Positions 18,032-27,803 of a DNA stretch of 54,024 nucleotides are shown here, piece after piece. Origin of the DNA: an uncultured Gammaproteobacteria bacterium (GTDB lineage Bacteria; Pseudomonadota; Gammaproteobacteria; Pseudomonadales; Pseudohongiellaceae); contig CAINTJ010000011.1 of assembly GCA_903853385.1 (NCBI GenBank), forward strand, positions 1 through 54,024, read 5' to 3'. Every line of letters starts with the position of its first letter. The first letter of the stretch is position 1. The notes beneath the pieces are model-generated. The model did no database searches. It was not told where the DNA came from and saw only the letters and a program-made list of their open reading frames with translations. The position numbers and the translations under genes are program-made.

Positions 18032-20602
18032 TCAGGGCTTGCGCAGGCTTTTGAGGCGATAAAGCAATTCCTGGGCCTGGCGCGGCGTCAACTGGTCCGG
18101 GTCGCTCTCGTCGAGCAGGTCCAGTGCCGGGTGAGCAGGCAGCGAGGCAAATAAGTCGTTCTGCACCTGGTTCTGGTGCGCGGCAAGGCCACTTTTGAAG
18201 CCCTCGTCTTTTTCCAGCTGTTCCAGCTTGTTACGGGCTTGTTCGATAACCTGGCGTGGGATGCCGGCCAGCAAGGCTACCTGCAGACCATAGCTCTGGT
18301 TGGCCGGCCCGGGTTTGACGGTATGCAGAAACACGATGCCGTCGCCATGTTCGGTGGCATCGAGATGTACATTGGCCACGCCGGCGTAATCATCAGGCAA
18401 CGCGGTCAGTTCGAAATAGTGGGTGGCAAACAAGGTAAATGATTTGAGGGTTGCTGCAATATACACAGCACAGGCCCAGGCCAGTGCCAATCCGTCAAAA
18501 GTACTGGTGCCGCGGCCAATCTCGTCCATCAGCACCAGTGAATTGGCCGTGGCATTGTGCAGAATGTTGGCGGTTTCCGTCATTTCCACCATGAAGGTGG
18601 AACGTCCGCCGGCCAGATCGTCCGAGGAGCCGATGCGGGTAAAGATCCTGTCTACCGGCCCGATGCGCACCGCCGCGGCCGGCACAAAACAGCCGGTGTG
18701 GGCCAGCAGCACTATCAACGCATTCTGGCGCATGTAAGTGGATTTCCCACCCATGTTGGGGCCGGTGATGATCAGCATGCGACGCTCGTCATCTACCTGC
18801 AGATCATTGGCAATGAAGGCAGACTGGCTGACCTGTTCCACGACCGGATGGCGGCCGCCGCTGATGTGGATGCCAGCGGTTTCAGTCAGTTCCGGACAGC
18901 ACAGGTTGAGTACGCCCGCCCGCTCGGCAAAATTGTTGAGCACGTCGAGTTCGGCCAGACTGAAAGCAGTGTCTTGCAAAGCGCCCAGATCGGTGGCGAG
19001 CGTTTCCAGCAGCGCGTCATACAGCGCTTTTTCACGGGCCAGTGCCCGACTGCCTGCGCTGAGCACCTTGTCTTCATATTCTTTCAGTTCCGGCGTTATG
19101 TAGCGTTCGGCATTTTTCAGCGTCTGGCGCCGCATGTAGTGGGCAGGTACCGTTTCTGACTGCATGCGACTCAGCTCGATGTAATAGCCGTGCACGCGAT
19201 TAAAGCCGACTTTCAGCGTGGAAAGACCGGTGCTGGTACGTTCCTGCTCTTCCAGACGTAACAGGAAATCACCAGCATTGCTGCTGAGCTGGCGCAGTTC
19301 ATCCAGTTCGGCATCATAACCATCGGCAATCACGCCCCCTTCACGCATGACCACTGGTGGATTTTCGATAACTGCTTTCTGCAGCAAGGTGGCCAAAGCC
19401 GGATAAGTGGCAATTTTAAGGCTTAATTGTTGCAAATGCGGATTATCGATACGGCTTAGCAGCGCTTGCAGGATTGGCAAAGTCGATAACGCATCGCGCA
19501 GCTTGGCCAGATCACGCGGCCGCGCCGAGCGCAGGGCCACGCGCGCAAGAATGCGCTCGATATCGCCAATCTGTTTCAAGAGCGGCAGCAGGTGTTCATG
19601 ACGGTAATCGTCGAGCAGCGAGCTGACTGCATGTTGGCGGGCACGGATTTCACTGTGCGAGCGAATGGGACGATGCAGCCAGCGCCGCAGCATGCGGCTG
19701 CCCATGGTGGTGGCACAGTGATCGAACACGGAAGCCAGTGTATTGCTGTAAGTGCCATTCAAATTGTTGTCGATTTCCAGATTGCGACGACTGATCGCAT
19801 CCAGCACCAGCGAGTCGCCGGAGTTTTCCACGCGCAGATTGCGGCAGTGCGTCAATTCACATAGCTGGGTTTCTTTTGCATAGTTCAGTACCGCGCCGGC
19901 AGCCTGGATGGCCAGGTACAAATGCGCACAGCCGAAACCCTGCAGGCTGTCGGTCTGGAACTGGCGGGTCAGGCTGCGCAGTGCGGTATCGTAGTCAAAC
20001 TCCCAGGCGGAGCGTTTGCGCAGGCCTTTGCGCTGACCCAGTGTCGGCGCGACCGGCAGTGATTCCGCGATCAGCAATTCAGCAGGATCCAATCGCTGCA
20101 GTTCGCCCAGCATCTGGGCTTCGCCCTGGCATTCCATGACGATGAAGCGCCCGCTGCTGACATCAAGCGCGGCCAGTCCGTAGTGATCACCTTGCTGCCA
20201 CAGCGCCGCCAGCAATTGATCGCGGTTGTCTTTCAGCAATGCTTCATCGGTAAGCGTGCCCGGCGTGATCAGCCGCACTACCTTGCGTTCAACCGGACCC
20301 TTGCTGGTGGCGGGATCGCCGATTTGTTCGCAAATCGCCACGGATTCGCCTTGCTCCACCAGTTTGGCGAGATAACGCTCGGCCGCGTGGTAGGGAATCC
20401 CGCACATCGGGATCGGTGAGTCACCGGATTTGCCCCGCGCCGTCAGTGTGATTCCCAGCAGTTCAGAGGCACGCACGGCGTCCTGGAAGAACAGCTCATA
20501 GAAATCGCCCATACGATAGAACAGCAACACGGCAGCATGCTCATGCTTCATGGCCAGGTATTGCTGCATCATCGGGGTGTGTTGGGAAAGCGGGGTATTC
20601 AA
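18032..20602 (-). CDS. mutS: DNA mismatch repair protein MutS
   Basis: Recognises mismatches and small loops and starts MutL-dependent repair. N-terminal mismatch-binding motif [14 protein letters not shown] with the Phe-X-Glu wedge, core and lever domains, and a C-terminal ABC-type ATPase with [13 protein letters not shown] (Walker A), [14 protein letters not shown] (Walker B/signature) and [10 protein letters not shown]. The open frame extends to 20839, but its first 79 residues are Pro/Gly/Arg-rich and not MutS-like. TTG at 20602 gives [16 protein letters not shown], in line with E. coli MutS, and 856 residues against 853; the next ATGs (20572, 20569) would trim the conserved HTPMMQQY. No clear ribosome binding site supports the TTG. 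Confidence 0.93.
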   Translation of the reverse strand: MNTPLSQHTPMMQQYLAMKHEHAAVLLFYRMGDFYELFFQDAVRASELLGITLTARGKSGDSPIPMCGIPYHAAERYLAKLVEQGESVAICEQIGDPATSKGPVERKVVRLITPGTLTDEALLKDNRDQLLAALWQQGDHYGLAALDVSSGRFIVMECQGEAQMLGELQRLDPAELLIAESLPVAPTLGQRKGLRKRSAWEFDYDTALRSLTRQFQTDSLQGFGCAHLYLAIQAAGAVLNYAKETQLCELTHCRNLRVENSGDSLVLDAISRRNLEIDNNLNGTYSNTLASVFDHCATTMGSRMLRRWLHRPIRSHSEIRARQHAVSSLLDDYRHEHLLPLLKQIGDIERILARVALRSARPRDLAKLRDALSTLPILQALLSRIDNPHLQQLSLKIATYPALATLLQKAVIENPPVVMREGGVIADGYDAELDELRQLSSNAGDFLLRLEEQERTSTGLSTLKVGFNRVHGYYIELSRMQSETVPAHYMRRQTLKNAERYITPELKEYEDKVLSAGSRALAREKALYDALLETLATDLGALQDTAFSLAELDVLNNFAERAGVLNLCCPELTETAGIHISGGRHPVVEQVSQSAFIANDLQVDDERRMLIITGPNMGGKSTYMRQNALIVLLAHTGCFVPAAAVRIGPVDRIFTRIGSSDDLAGGRSTFMVEMTETANILHNATANSLVLMDEIGRGTSTFDGLALAWACAVYIAATLKSFTLFATHYFELTALPDDYAGVANVHLDATEHGDGIVFLHTVKPGPANQSYGLQVALLAGIPRQVIEQARNKLEQLEKDEGFKSGLAAHQNQVQNDLFASLPAHPALDLLDESDPDQLTPRQAQELLYRLKSLRKP

Positions 20603-20840
20603 AGCAGACTGCTGCCGGAAGTTGGCGGATTGGGGTGGGATGGTAACTGATGGATCGGGGGTGCTCAAAGCAGGCAATTCGGGGGCCGGCCGGGGCCTGA
20701 CAGGCGGGTGACACAATCCTGGCCCGGGCAGGCCGATAATTTTGATGAAACAGTTTTTTCCTGCTTTAATACCACCGGCCTGCCGGCTTTGGCTCCCTTC
20801 AGCGGCTTCCCCCACCCGGCAACTTCCAGATCGCAACAAT

Positions 20841-20858
20841 CATCCGATAAATACAGCA
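20841..20858 (+). promoter_or_regulatory. Degenerate LexA-like half site before recA
   Basis: CATCCGATAAATACAGCA keeps only the right half (ATACAG) of the gammaproteobacterial CTG-N10-CAG LexA box, about 25 bp before the recA ATG and over a possible -10 (GATAAA, 20846-20851; TTCCAG 17 bp upstream as a poor -35). Position is right for SOS control but the left half does not match. Confidence 0.25.
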
Positions 20859-20882
20859 TATTTCCAATTCAGGGTTACCAAG

Positions 20883-21932
20883 ATGGCAGAGAAAGAGACT
20901 AATAAAGACAAGGCATTGGCAGCGGCACTCGCGCAGATTGAACGCCAGTTCGGCAAGGGCTCGATGATGCGCCTTGGCGATCATGAAAGTCATGCCATTC
21001 CGGCCATTTCCACCGGCTCGCTCGGGCTGGACATTGCGCTCGGTATCGGCGGCTTGCCCAAGGGTCGTGTCGTGGAAATCTACGGTCCGGAATCTTCAGG
21101 CAAAACCACGCTGACTTTGCAGGTCATCGCCGAAGCGCAGAAGGCAGGCGGCACTTGTGCCTTTATTGACGCCGAGCATGCACTGGATCCCATCTACGCC
21201 AAGAAGCTGGGTGTGGATGTCGACAACTTGCTGGTGAGTCAGCCGGACACAGGCGAACAGGCGCTGGAGATCTGCGACATGATCGTGCGCTCCGGTGCAG
21301 TCGACGTTGTCGTCATCGACTCGGTGGCAGCCTTGACACCGCGTGCCGAAATCGAAGGCGATATGGGCGACAGCCACATGGGCTTGCAGGCGCGGTTGAT
21401 GTCACAGGCCCTGCGTAAAATGACCGGCAACATCAAGACCACCAATACCCTGGTGATCTTTATCAACCAGATCCGCATGAAGATCGGTGTCATGTTCGGT
21501 TCACCGGAAACCACTACTGGCGGCAACGCGCTTAAATTCTATGCGTCAGTGCGTCTGGATATCCGTCGCATCGGCTCCATCAAGGACGGCGAAGAAGTGG
21601 TGGGCAGTGAAACCCGTGTGAAAGTGGTCAAGAACAAGGTGGCGCCACCGTTCAAACAGACTGAGTTCGAAATTTATTACGGCCAGGGCATCTCGCGCAA
21701 CGGCGAAATCGTTGAATTGGGGGTGGCCAATAATCTGGTTGAGAAATCCGGGGCCTGGTATGCCTACAAGGGCGAGAAAATAGGGCAGGGCAAAAAGAAT
21801 GCAGTGGCCTTTCTGAACGAACATCCCGCCATTGCGAAGGAACTCGAAACCAAACTGCGCAGCTTGCTGATGGCAAATGGCGGCAGTGGTGTTGCCAATA
21901 CTGATGTCAAAACAGAAGCCGAGGAAGCTTGA
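20883..21932 (+). CDS. recA: Recombinase A
   Basis: Forms filaments on single-stranded DNA for homologous pairing and activates LexA self-cleavage. The family start [20 protein letters not shown] fixes ATG 20883, although the frame is open further upstream. Walker A GPESSGKT (68-75), Walker [13 protein letters not shown], the L1/L2 loop region ([30 protein letters not shown]) and the acidic C-terminus are all present. Length 349 is typical. It is divergent from mutS and followed by recX, its regulator. Break-processing partners (the AddAB-like genes) lie about 15 kb away. Confidence 0.98.
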   Translation: MAEKETNKDKALAAALAQIERQFGKGSMMRLGDHESHAIPAISTGSLGLDIALGIGGLPKGRVVEIYGPESSGKTTLTLQVIAEAQKAGGTCAFIDAEHALDPIYAKKLGVDVDNLLVSQPDTGEQALEICDMIVRSGAVDVVVIDSVAALTPRAEIEGDMGDSHMGLQARLMSQALRKMTGNIKTTNTLVIFINQIRMKIGVMFGSPETTTGGNALKFYASVRLDIRRIGSIKDGEEVVGSETRVKVVKNKVAPPFKQTEFEIYYGQGISRNGEIVELGVANNLVEKSGAWYAYKGEKIGQGKKNAVAFLNEHPAIAKELETKLRSLLMANGGSGVANTDVKTEAEEA

Positions 21933-21974
21933 TCGGTGCAATCCGGATTGCCCAGGTGATTGGTCGAGGAAAGC

Positions 21975-22442
21975 GTGACTGATAACCCCTTGCTCGCGGC
22001 CCGGCGCACAGCGCTGGATTTACTGGCTCGCCGCGAGCATTCCTGGCATGAGTTGCTGGAAAAAATGCGGGAACGGCTGCCGGAACTCGATGAGCATGAT
22101 GTGTTGCGGCCGGCGCTCGACCAGTTGGTGGCGGACGATCTGCAGTCTGACCAGCGTTTTGTTGAAGGCTACGTGCGCTATCGTAGCACCCGTGGCGATG
22201 GCCCCCTCAAGATAGCCGCCGGTTTGCAGCCGCGCCGGATAGCCGCTGATTTGCTCAAGCCGGCGTTGTATGAAAATGGCCCTGATTGGGTGGCGTTGTG
22301 TGCCGAAGCGTTAGCAAAGAAATTCCGTCAAACAGGCAAGGACAAGCCGGATCAACAACAACGGATGCAGCGGTTCCTGATGCAGCGCGGCTTTACTGGC
22401 GAACAGATCAGGGCAGCACTCAAGCTCAATCGCAAGGATTGA
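21975..22442 (+). CDS. recX: RecA regulatory protein RecX
   Basis: Binds and caps RecA filaments, limiting their growth. The three-helix-bundle repeats are recognisable: ALDLLARREHSWHELLEKM, DDLQSDQRFVEGYVRYR and the C-terminal RFLMQRGFTGEQIRAAL. GTG 21975 is preceded by GAGGAAAGC and gives 155 residues, the usual size; TTG 21960 would add five residues with a worse site. It sits 42 bp after recA, as usual. Its last 17 bp overlap the end of convergent cysE. Confidence 0.9.
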   Translation: MTDNPLLAARRTALDLLARREHSWHELLEKMRERLPELDEHDVLRPALDQLVADDLQSDQRFVEGYVRYRSTRGDGPLKIAAGLQPRRIAADLLKPALYENGPDWVALCAEALAKKFRQTGKDKPDQQQRMQRFLMQRGFTGEQIRAALKLNRKD

Positions 22443-23208
22443 TTTCCTGATTCATGTCCAGTGCCGGTTGATCCGCCCGCGGTTTGCCAACCTTCACGGC
22501 TGGAATGCCTGCCACCGTGGTGTGAGCTTCAACGTTGTCCAGCACCACGCTGCCGGCTGCCACTTTGGCGCCAGTACCGATGGTGACATTGCCAATGATG
22601 ATGGCGCCGGTTCCCAGCAGTACGCCGCATTTGATTTTGGGATGGCGATCGCCGGTTTCCTTGCCGGTACCGCCCAGTGTCACACCCTGCATGATGGAGA
22701 TATTGTCATCCAGCACGCAGGTTTCACCGATGACGATGCCGGTGGCATGATCCACCAGAATGCCGGAGCCGATGCGTGCCGCCGGATGGATGTCAACCGT
22801 AAACACTTCACTGATCTGGCTCTGTAGCCATATCGCCATGGCCTGTCGATCCTGGTTCCAAAGCCAATGACCAATACGGTAGGCCTGCAAGGCCTGGAAA
22901 CCTTTGAAATACAGCAGTGCTGTCGAATAGAACCTTACGGCAGGATCGCGTTGACGGGTGGCCAGCAGGTCGTTCCCGGTCGCGGCCAGGATCGATTCGT
23001 CATTGCGCAACGCTTCGTCAAACACGGGCTTCAATGAGGACTGGGGCATATCAGGCGATGCCAGCTTCATTGCCAGCAGATCAGACAGTGCAGAGCCAAG
23101 GCTGTCATGTTGCAGGATCCGGCGCGAAAAAAAAGTGCCAAGCGCCGGCTCGAACATTACCTGTTCGCTGATTTCCTTTTTGATAGTAGGCCACAAATCG
23201 ATTGTCAT
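22426..23208 (-). CDS. cysE: Serine O-acetyltransferase
   Basis: Makes O-acetylserine from serine and acetyl-CoA, the entry step of cysteine synthesis. An N-terminal helical domain leads to the left-handed beta-helix with hexapeptide repeats (IHPAARIGSGILVDHATGIVIGET, MQGVTLGGTGK) and the catalytic DHATG histidine. The C-terminal tail ends NPCD rather than the usual Ile that docks into CysK. ATG 23208 has AGGG seven bases upstream and gives 260 residues; ATG 23214 is too close to that site. The frame is open to 23328 without homology. The 3' end overlaps recX by 17 bp. Confidence 0.93.
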   Translation of the reverse strand: MTIDLWPTIKKEISEQVMFEPALGTFFSRRILQHDSLGSALSDLLAMKLASPDMPQSSLKPVFDEALRNDESILAATGNDLLATRQRDPAVRFYSTALLYFKGFQALQAYRIGHWLWNQDRQAMAIWLQSQISEVFTVDIHPAARIGSGILVDHATGIVIGETCVLDDNISIMQGVTLGGTGKETGDRHPKIKCGVLLGTGAIIIGNVTIGTGAKVAAGSVVLDNVEAHTTVAGIPAVKVGKPRADQPALDMNQEINPCD

Positions 23209-23402
23209 AAACATGCCCTGCAGTTGAGGCCCCTGGTGCCGGCAGTCCGGGGTAAGGGATTCTATTTGATGCAGCACAGGACAGCAAAGCAAGGACTGTC
23301 TATGCAATCGACTGCTGGAGTTGGCCAAACCGAGCTGCTATCTTCCCGCGCCTGTGGCCGGTACCCCTACTTTAACTACGGCCATCAAGTGGATCAGCAA
23401 GC

Positions 23403-24437
23403 ATGTCAGTAAAAAAAGTCGGCGTCATTGGCGGTGGCAGTTTCGGTACGGCGATAGCCAACATCATTGCCGGCAATGGTCATCAGACCCAGTTGTGGAT
23501 GCGTGATCCCGAACAGGTCGAATCCCTCAACCAGACCAGAGTCAATTCACTTTACCTGCCTGGGCAGGAATTGCATCCCAGCATCAATGCGGTGCATGAA
23601 CTGCAGTCGGTAGTTGAAGATGTCGACATGATTTTCGTGGCAGTTCCCAGTGGCAGTTTCCGGTCTGTGGTCAGGCAAATGAAGCCTTTGCTGCCTCCGG
23701 GAGTGATGCTTGTAACCGCTACCAAGGGCATCGAAGCCGTTACCTTCAAACTGATGAGCCAGATTCTGGCCGAAGAAGTGCCGGACGCACGCATCGGTGT
23801 GTTGAGTGGTCCCAATCTTGCCAAGGAAATCGTCAATCACAGTCCGACCGGCACCGTGGTGGCCAGCAATGATGCCGAACTCAGAACCCTCGTGCAGGAG
23901 ACCCTGCGCTCCGAAACCTTCCGCGTTTATGCCAACGATGACATGCTGGGCGTGGAACTGGGCGGTTCCCTCAAGAATATCTACGCAATCATCGCCGGCT
24001 TGGCAGGCGCCATGGGGATGGGGCACAACACCATTGCCATGCTGATCACTCGCAGCCTCACCGAAATGGCAAGATTTGGTGTGCGCCTGGGCGCCGACGC
24101 GATGACTTTCCTGGGTTTGTCCGGAGTCGGGGATTTGATCGTGACCTGTACTTCTCCGCTCAGTCGCAATTTCAGGGTCGGCAAGGCCTTGGGTGAAGGC
24201 AAGGACATTGACATGATCATGGTTGAACTCGGTCAGGTGGCAGAAGGGGTCAACACCTTGAAACAGGTCAAGGAAAAGGCCGATGAACTGGGTGTTTCCA
24301 TGCCTTTGTGCAGTAGTCTGTATGAGATCATCTATAACAAGGCCCCCATCGGTCATATAATCGCCTCCGTGATGCTGGCCGAAACCGCGCTTGATGTTGA
24401 ATTTGTGGTGGGCAAGGCCAAATCACTGCCGGGGTGA
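23403..24437 (+). CDS. gpsA: Glycerol-3-phosphate dehydrogenase [NAD(P)+]
   Basis: Reduces dihydroxyacetone phosphate to sn-glycerol-3-phosphate for phospholipid synthesis in the cytoplasm. Rossmann motif GGGSFGTA (residues 10-17), the catalytic-lysine region GGSLKNIYAIIAGLAGAMGMG, and the LSRNFRVGKALGEG segment are clear. Length 344 is normal. It appears to head a run with DUF4389, sixA and a hydrolase. cysE is divergent, 194 bp away, leaving room for two promoters. Confidence 0.96.
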   Translation: MSVKKVGVIGGGSFGTAIANIIAGNGHQTQLWMRDPEQVESLNQTRVNSLYLPGQELHPSINAVHELQSVVEDVDMIFVAVPSGSFRSVVRQMKPLLPPGVMLVTATKGIEAVTFKLMSQILAEEVPDARIGVLSGPNLAKEIVNHSPTGTVVASNDAELRTLVQETLRSETFRVYANDDMLGVELGGSLKNIYAIIAGLAGAMGMGHNTIAMLITRSLTEMARFGVRLGADAMTFLGLSGVGDLIVTCTSPLSRNFRVGKALGEGKDIDMIMVELGQVAEGVNTLKQVKEKADELGVSMPLCSSLYEIIYNKAPIGHIIASVMLAETALDVEFVVGKAKSLPG

Positions 24438-24519
24438 GTTGTTGCCGGCCATTGCTGTGCCGTAGAGCAAACGACCTATTTACGGGTGCTGTTTTTACTA
24501 GCCAAGAGTTGGGGAAACC

Positions 24520-24969
24520 ATGAACAACATTAATCAGGACCAAATCAAAGCCAATCTGTTGTCCACGTCCTTCTGGATTCGTGTGTTGTTCATGCTGATT
24601 TTTGCCTTGGTGCTGTGGGCGCTGTGGCTGGCAGTGATTGTGATTTGTGTTGTGCAGACTGTCATCGTGCTGATAACTGGCGAGATTAACGAGCAATTGC
24701 AAAAGTTGGGCGCAATTGCGGCCCAGTATTTAAGCCAGATAGTCAGCTTCATGGTATTTGCCACTGAAGACAAACCTTTCCCATTCTCGCCTTTTCCGGA
24801 AAACGGCAGCAGCAAATCCGGAGGAGAACCCAAGACAGGCACCGTCATGCCTTCGGCTACTGACACCCCCAAAAAAGATATTCCAGTACTCAGTGATGCA
24901 GTGAAGGAAGACGATAACGACGACGATTCCTTTTACGATCCCGCGCGTGACAGTGGGGCTGCCCGCTAG
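24520..24969 (+). CDS. DUF4389 membrane protein
   Basis: A 149-residue protein with one long hydrophobic stretch (about residues 17-52, WIRVLFMLIFALVLWALWLA onward) that could form one or two membrane passes, then FPFSPFP and a hydrophilic, acidic tail ending near DDDDSFYDPARD. It matches the DUF4389 family, which is often found beside gpsA and sixA in gammaproteobacteria. The function is unknown. It has no signal peptidase site and is probably an inner-membrane protein with a cytoplasmic tail. Confidence 0.8.
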   Translation: MNNINQDQIKANLLSTSFWIRVLFMLIFALVLWALWLAVIVICVVQTVIVLITGEINEQLQKLGAIAAQYLSQIVSFMVFATEDKPFPFSPFPENGSSKSGGEPKTGTVMPSATDTPKKDIPVLSDAVKEDDNDDDSFYDPARDSGAAR

Positions 24970-24989
24970 ACCTGGCGCTGGCGGACAGC

Positions 24990-25457
24990 ATGCATCTTTA
25001 TCTGCTCCGCCACGGTGAAGCCGAGCCGCGTCATTATGATGATCCCTTGCGCTCACTCACTTCGCACGGCAGGCAGGAAGTCATTGATGTTGCACGGCAG
25101 TTTGCCAAACATAAGGTCAAGCTGAGCGCCTGCTTTCACAGTCCCTATACCAGAACCACTCAGACGTGCCAGTTGTTTATGACAGAGTCAGGTTCCACTA
25201 TAGAGCCGCAACCGCTTACGGTACTGACCCCCAATCATCGCGCTCTGCAAGTGCTGGCATATTTGCGTAGCATGAAGTCAGGACATGTGCTGCTGGTTAC
25301 CCATAATCCACTGGTGTCCGAGCTCCTGGCAGTGCTTACTGATACCGATGTTGAAACCATGCATATCTTTTCCACCGGCGAGCTGGTGGCTGTGGAGTGC
25401 CAGGACTGCACGGCTGGCGGGGGCGCGGTGAAATTCACATTGCAGGCGCAAGTGTGA
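24990..25457 (+). CDS. sixA: Phosphohistidine phosphatase SixA
   Basis: Small histidine phosphatase that dephosphorylates phosphohistidine proteins; in E. coli it acts on the nitrogen phosphotransferase protein NPr and on ArcB. The RHG signature with catalytic His8 (LLRHGEAE), the SPYTRTTQT segment with the second Arg, and a late THNPLVSELL containing the second His give an intact active site. Length 155 is typical. Its stop overlaps the hydrolase start (GTGA), so the two are co-translated. Confidence 0.9.
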   Translation: MHLYLLRHGEAEPRHYDDPLRSLTSHGRQEVIDVARQFAKHKVKLSACFHSPYTRTTQTCQLFMTESGSTIEPQPLTVLTPNHRALQVLAYLRSMKSGHVLLVTHNPLVSELLAVLTDTDVETMHIFSTGELVAVECQDCTAGGGAVKFTLQAQV

Positions 25458-26314
25458 GAGTTGCAGACCCGGGTGCCCAGGAGCTGCGTTTGCAGTTATC
25501 CAATGGCCAGGAGTGTGCGCTGCTCATGTGCGGGCCTGAGCATGCACCCCCCATCCTTGCCTTGCATGGATGGCAGGACAATGCCGCCTCGTTTTTGCCG
25601 TTGGCTGCACTTTTGCCTGAATACCGGGTTGTAGCCCTGGACTTCCCCGGCCACGGCTTGTCTGCGCGCCGACCACTTTCTTCACCATATTACATCTGGA
25701 GTTACATCGCTGAAATCAGAGGCGTAGTAGAGCATTTCGGCTGGCAGCAATTCGTTTTGATGGGCCATTCCATGGGGGGAGCAGTGGCATGCCTTTATGC
25801 CGCGCTGTATCCGCACGAGCTGTCGAAACTGGTATTGCTGGATATCCTGGGCCCAGTGGCAACGTCGCCGGCACAACTGCCGGCCCAGATGCGGGAAGCG
25901 CTGAACCAGCTGGAATCCTTGAAAGCGAGACAGCGACATTACTACGCTGATTTTCAGGCAGCAGTGCTGGCGAGAGCGGAAAAGGGGCTGGCACTGGCAG
26001 CCGCCACCTTGCTGGGACAGCGCGGCGTAGTTTGCGATGAACAAGGCTGCTACTGGAGTTTTGATCCGCGGCTGCGGGTGCTAAGCCCGATGAGCTTGAG
26101 CGAGGAGCAAGTGCAAGCCTTCATGCGGGAAATAGCTTGTCCCGCGCTGGTGGTGCTGTCGACCGGGTTCTGGCAAAAGCGCCGGGCAATGTTCGACCTG
26201 CGCAAAAACTATCTGCAACATGCAACTATTCACGAGCTGGCAGGAAGCCACCACCAGCACATGGAAGTACAGGCAACTGAAATAGCCGTTTTGATCAGGG
26301 CATTTCTTATTTGA
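25454..26314 (+). CDS. Alpha/beta-fold hydrolase
   Basis: A 286-residue hydrolase of the esterase/epoxide-hydrolase-like group, substrate unknown. Seen: [13 protein letters not shown] (oxyanion hole HGW), the nucleophile elbow GHSMGG with Ser106, and a C-terminal histidine cluster GSHHQHME (residues 264-271) supplying the catalytic His. A lid domain rich in Gln/Arg/Leu lies at about 130-200. GTG 25454 overlaps the sixA TGA and has AGG seven bases upstream; the frame is open to 25397 but that part runs inside sixA. Its 3' end overlaps convergent folE by 8 bp. Confidence 0.85.
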   Translation: MRVADPGAQELRLQLSNGQECALLMCGPEHAPPILALHGWQDNAASFLPLAALLPEYRVVALDFPGHGLSARRPLSSPYYIWSYIAEIRGVVEHFGWQQFVLMGHSMGGAVACLYAALYPHELSKLVLLDILGPVATSPAQLPAQMREALNQLESLKARQRHYYADFQAAVLARAEKGLALAAATLLGQRGVVCDEQGCYWSFDPRLRVLSPMSLSEEQVQAFMREIACPALVVLSTGFWQKRRAMFDLRKNYLQHATIHELAGSHHQHMEVQATEIAVLIRAFLI

Positions 26315-26846
26315 TCAGTGACAGGAATTCACTGCGGGTTGTCGGACGGTCACGGAATGCCCCCAGCATGCATGAAGTTGTCATCACCGAGTTCTGTTTC
26401 TGTACCCCGCGCATCATCATGCACATGTGCTGCGACTCGATGATTACACCAACACCAAGCGCCTTGGTTTTTATCATGATGGTTTCGGCAATCTGCTGAG
26501 TCAGCTGTTCCTGAATCTGCAAACGACGCGCAAACATGTCGACGATACGGGCGATTTTTGACAAGCCGATCACCATGCCGGTAGGCAGATAAGCAACATG
26601 GCATTTGCCAATGAACGGCAGCAGGTGATGTTCGCACAAGGAATAGAGTTCAATGTTTTTTACAATCACCATTTCATTGGAGGTGGTCGGGAACATCGCA
26701 CCATTGATGATGTCATCGACATTCTGCTGGTAGCCCTGGGTCAGGAATTCCATGGCCTTGGCAGCCCGTTCGGGGGTGCCCACCAGGCCAGGACGAGTTA
26801 TATCTTCCCCGGTGGCTTTGATGATGCTGGCATAGGCGTCTTTCAT
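26307..26846 (-). CDS. folE: GTP cyclohydrolase I
   Basis: First step of tetrahydrofolate synthesis: GTP to 7,8-dihydroneopterin triphosphate. Zinc and substrate residues are present: C71 and H74 in [10 protein letters not shown], and C142 in [11 protein letters not shown], with the [13 protein letters not shown] helix between. At 179 residues it is the short form common in Pseudomonas-type bacteria, lacking the N-terminal helix of the E. coli enzyme. It is divergent from prmB across 72 bp and overlaps the hydrolase gene at its 3' end. Confidence 0.96.
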   Translation of the reverse strand: MKDAYASIIKATGEDITRPGLVGTPERAAKAMEFLTQGYQQNVDDIINGAMFPTTSNEMVIVKNIELYSLCEHHLLPFIGKCHVAYLPTGMVIGLSKIARIVDMFARRLQIQEQLTQQIAETIMIKTKALGVGVIIESQHMCMMMRGVQKQNSVMTTSCMLGAFRDRPTTRSEFLSLIK

Positions 26847-26918
26847 ACTAATACTTTCCAGTTACAGCTAAACTGCGCACCCTACGCGATTACATAAGCA
26901 GGGTAAAGCAGGCCAACA

Positions 26919-27803
26919 ATGTTGTTGATCGGAGTGATAAATACGCAGGACTGCCTGGAAAAGATGACAGCTGCCTTTGATGGGGCCAAACTTTTTTTCG
27001 GCCATGGCACTGACAATTCCTGGGATGAGGCCTGCTGGCTGCTGGAGACCTTGGCGCGCCGCCGCGCCATGGCGCCGCTGCAGCTGGATAGCGTGTTGCC
27101 TGCGGATCTGGTCGCTGAGGTTGAGCAACTCGCCACACTGCGCATCGAAACTCGCAAACCGCTGGCCTACCTGCTGCACGAAGCCTGGTTTTGTGGTTTG
27201 CCGTTCTATGTCGATGAGCGGGTGCTGGTGCCGCGCTCACCGTTTGCCGAATTGATCAATAATCGTTTTGAAACCCTGCTGTCCAGTGCGCCGCGTCGGA
27301 TTCTGGATTTGTGTGCAGGCGGGGGTTGCATAGGCATTGCCTGTGCCATGAGATTTCCGGAGTCTGAGGTGGTGTTGGCTGACCTTAGTGCGGATGCGCT
27401 GGCAGTGGCCCGTGTCAATGTTGAAAAATACGGACTGGGCGCACGCGTGCAGCTGGTTGAATCCGACTTGTTTGCGGCGGTAACCGGCAAGTTTGACCTG
27501 ATTGTCAGCAACCCCCCTTATGTTGGCGCCGAAGAATATGCGGAATTACCGTCCGAATATCTGCGTGAACCGCAATTGGGGTTGTTGACTGGCAATGAGG
27601 GTCTCGAAATCCCCCTGCGGATTCTGGCGCAGGCTGCGCAGTTCCTGACCGATAATGGTCTGCTCTTGCTGGAAACCGGTGCCACCTGGCCCTTGCTGGA
27701 TGAAGCACGAGCTGATTTGCCGTTCCTGTGGCTGGATTTTGAATTTGGCGGGGATGGCATTTGTGCGCTGCAAGCACGGGATCTGCGCACTCAGTCGCGA
27801 TGA
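26919..27803 (+). CDS. prmB: Ribosomal protein L3 glutamine N5-methyltransferase
   Basis: Methylates a glutamine side chain of ribosomal protein L3 using S-adenosylmethionine. An N-terminal helical domain (about 1-100) precedes a Rossmann methyltransferase with ILDLCAGGGCIGIACA (motif I) and the amide-methylating NPPY at 198-201. Length 294 and the VLVPRSPFAELI segment favour PrmB over the release-factor enzyme PrmC; it is usually next to aroC, as here apart from the intervening LysR gene. AGCAGG lies before the ATG. Its last 13 bp overlap the LysR gene. Confidence 0.92.
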   Translation: MLLIGVINTQDCLEKMTAAFDGAKLFFGHGTDNSWDEACWLLETLARRRAMAPLQLDSVLPADLVAEVEQLATLRIETRKPLAYLLHEAWFCGLPFYVDERVLVPRSPFAELINNRFETLLSSAPRRILDLCAGGGCIGIACAMRFPESEVVLADLSADALAVARVNVEKYGLGARVQLVESDLFAAVTGKFDLIVSNPPYVGAEEYAELPSEYLREPQLGLLTGNEGLEIPLRILAQAAQFLTDNGLLLLETGATWPLLDEARADLPFLWLDFEFGGDGICALQARDLRTQSR

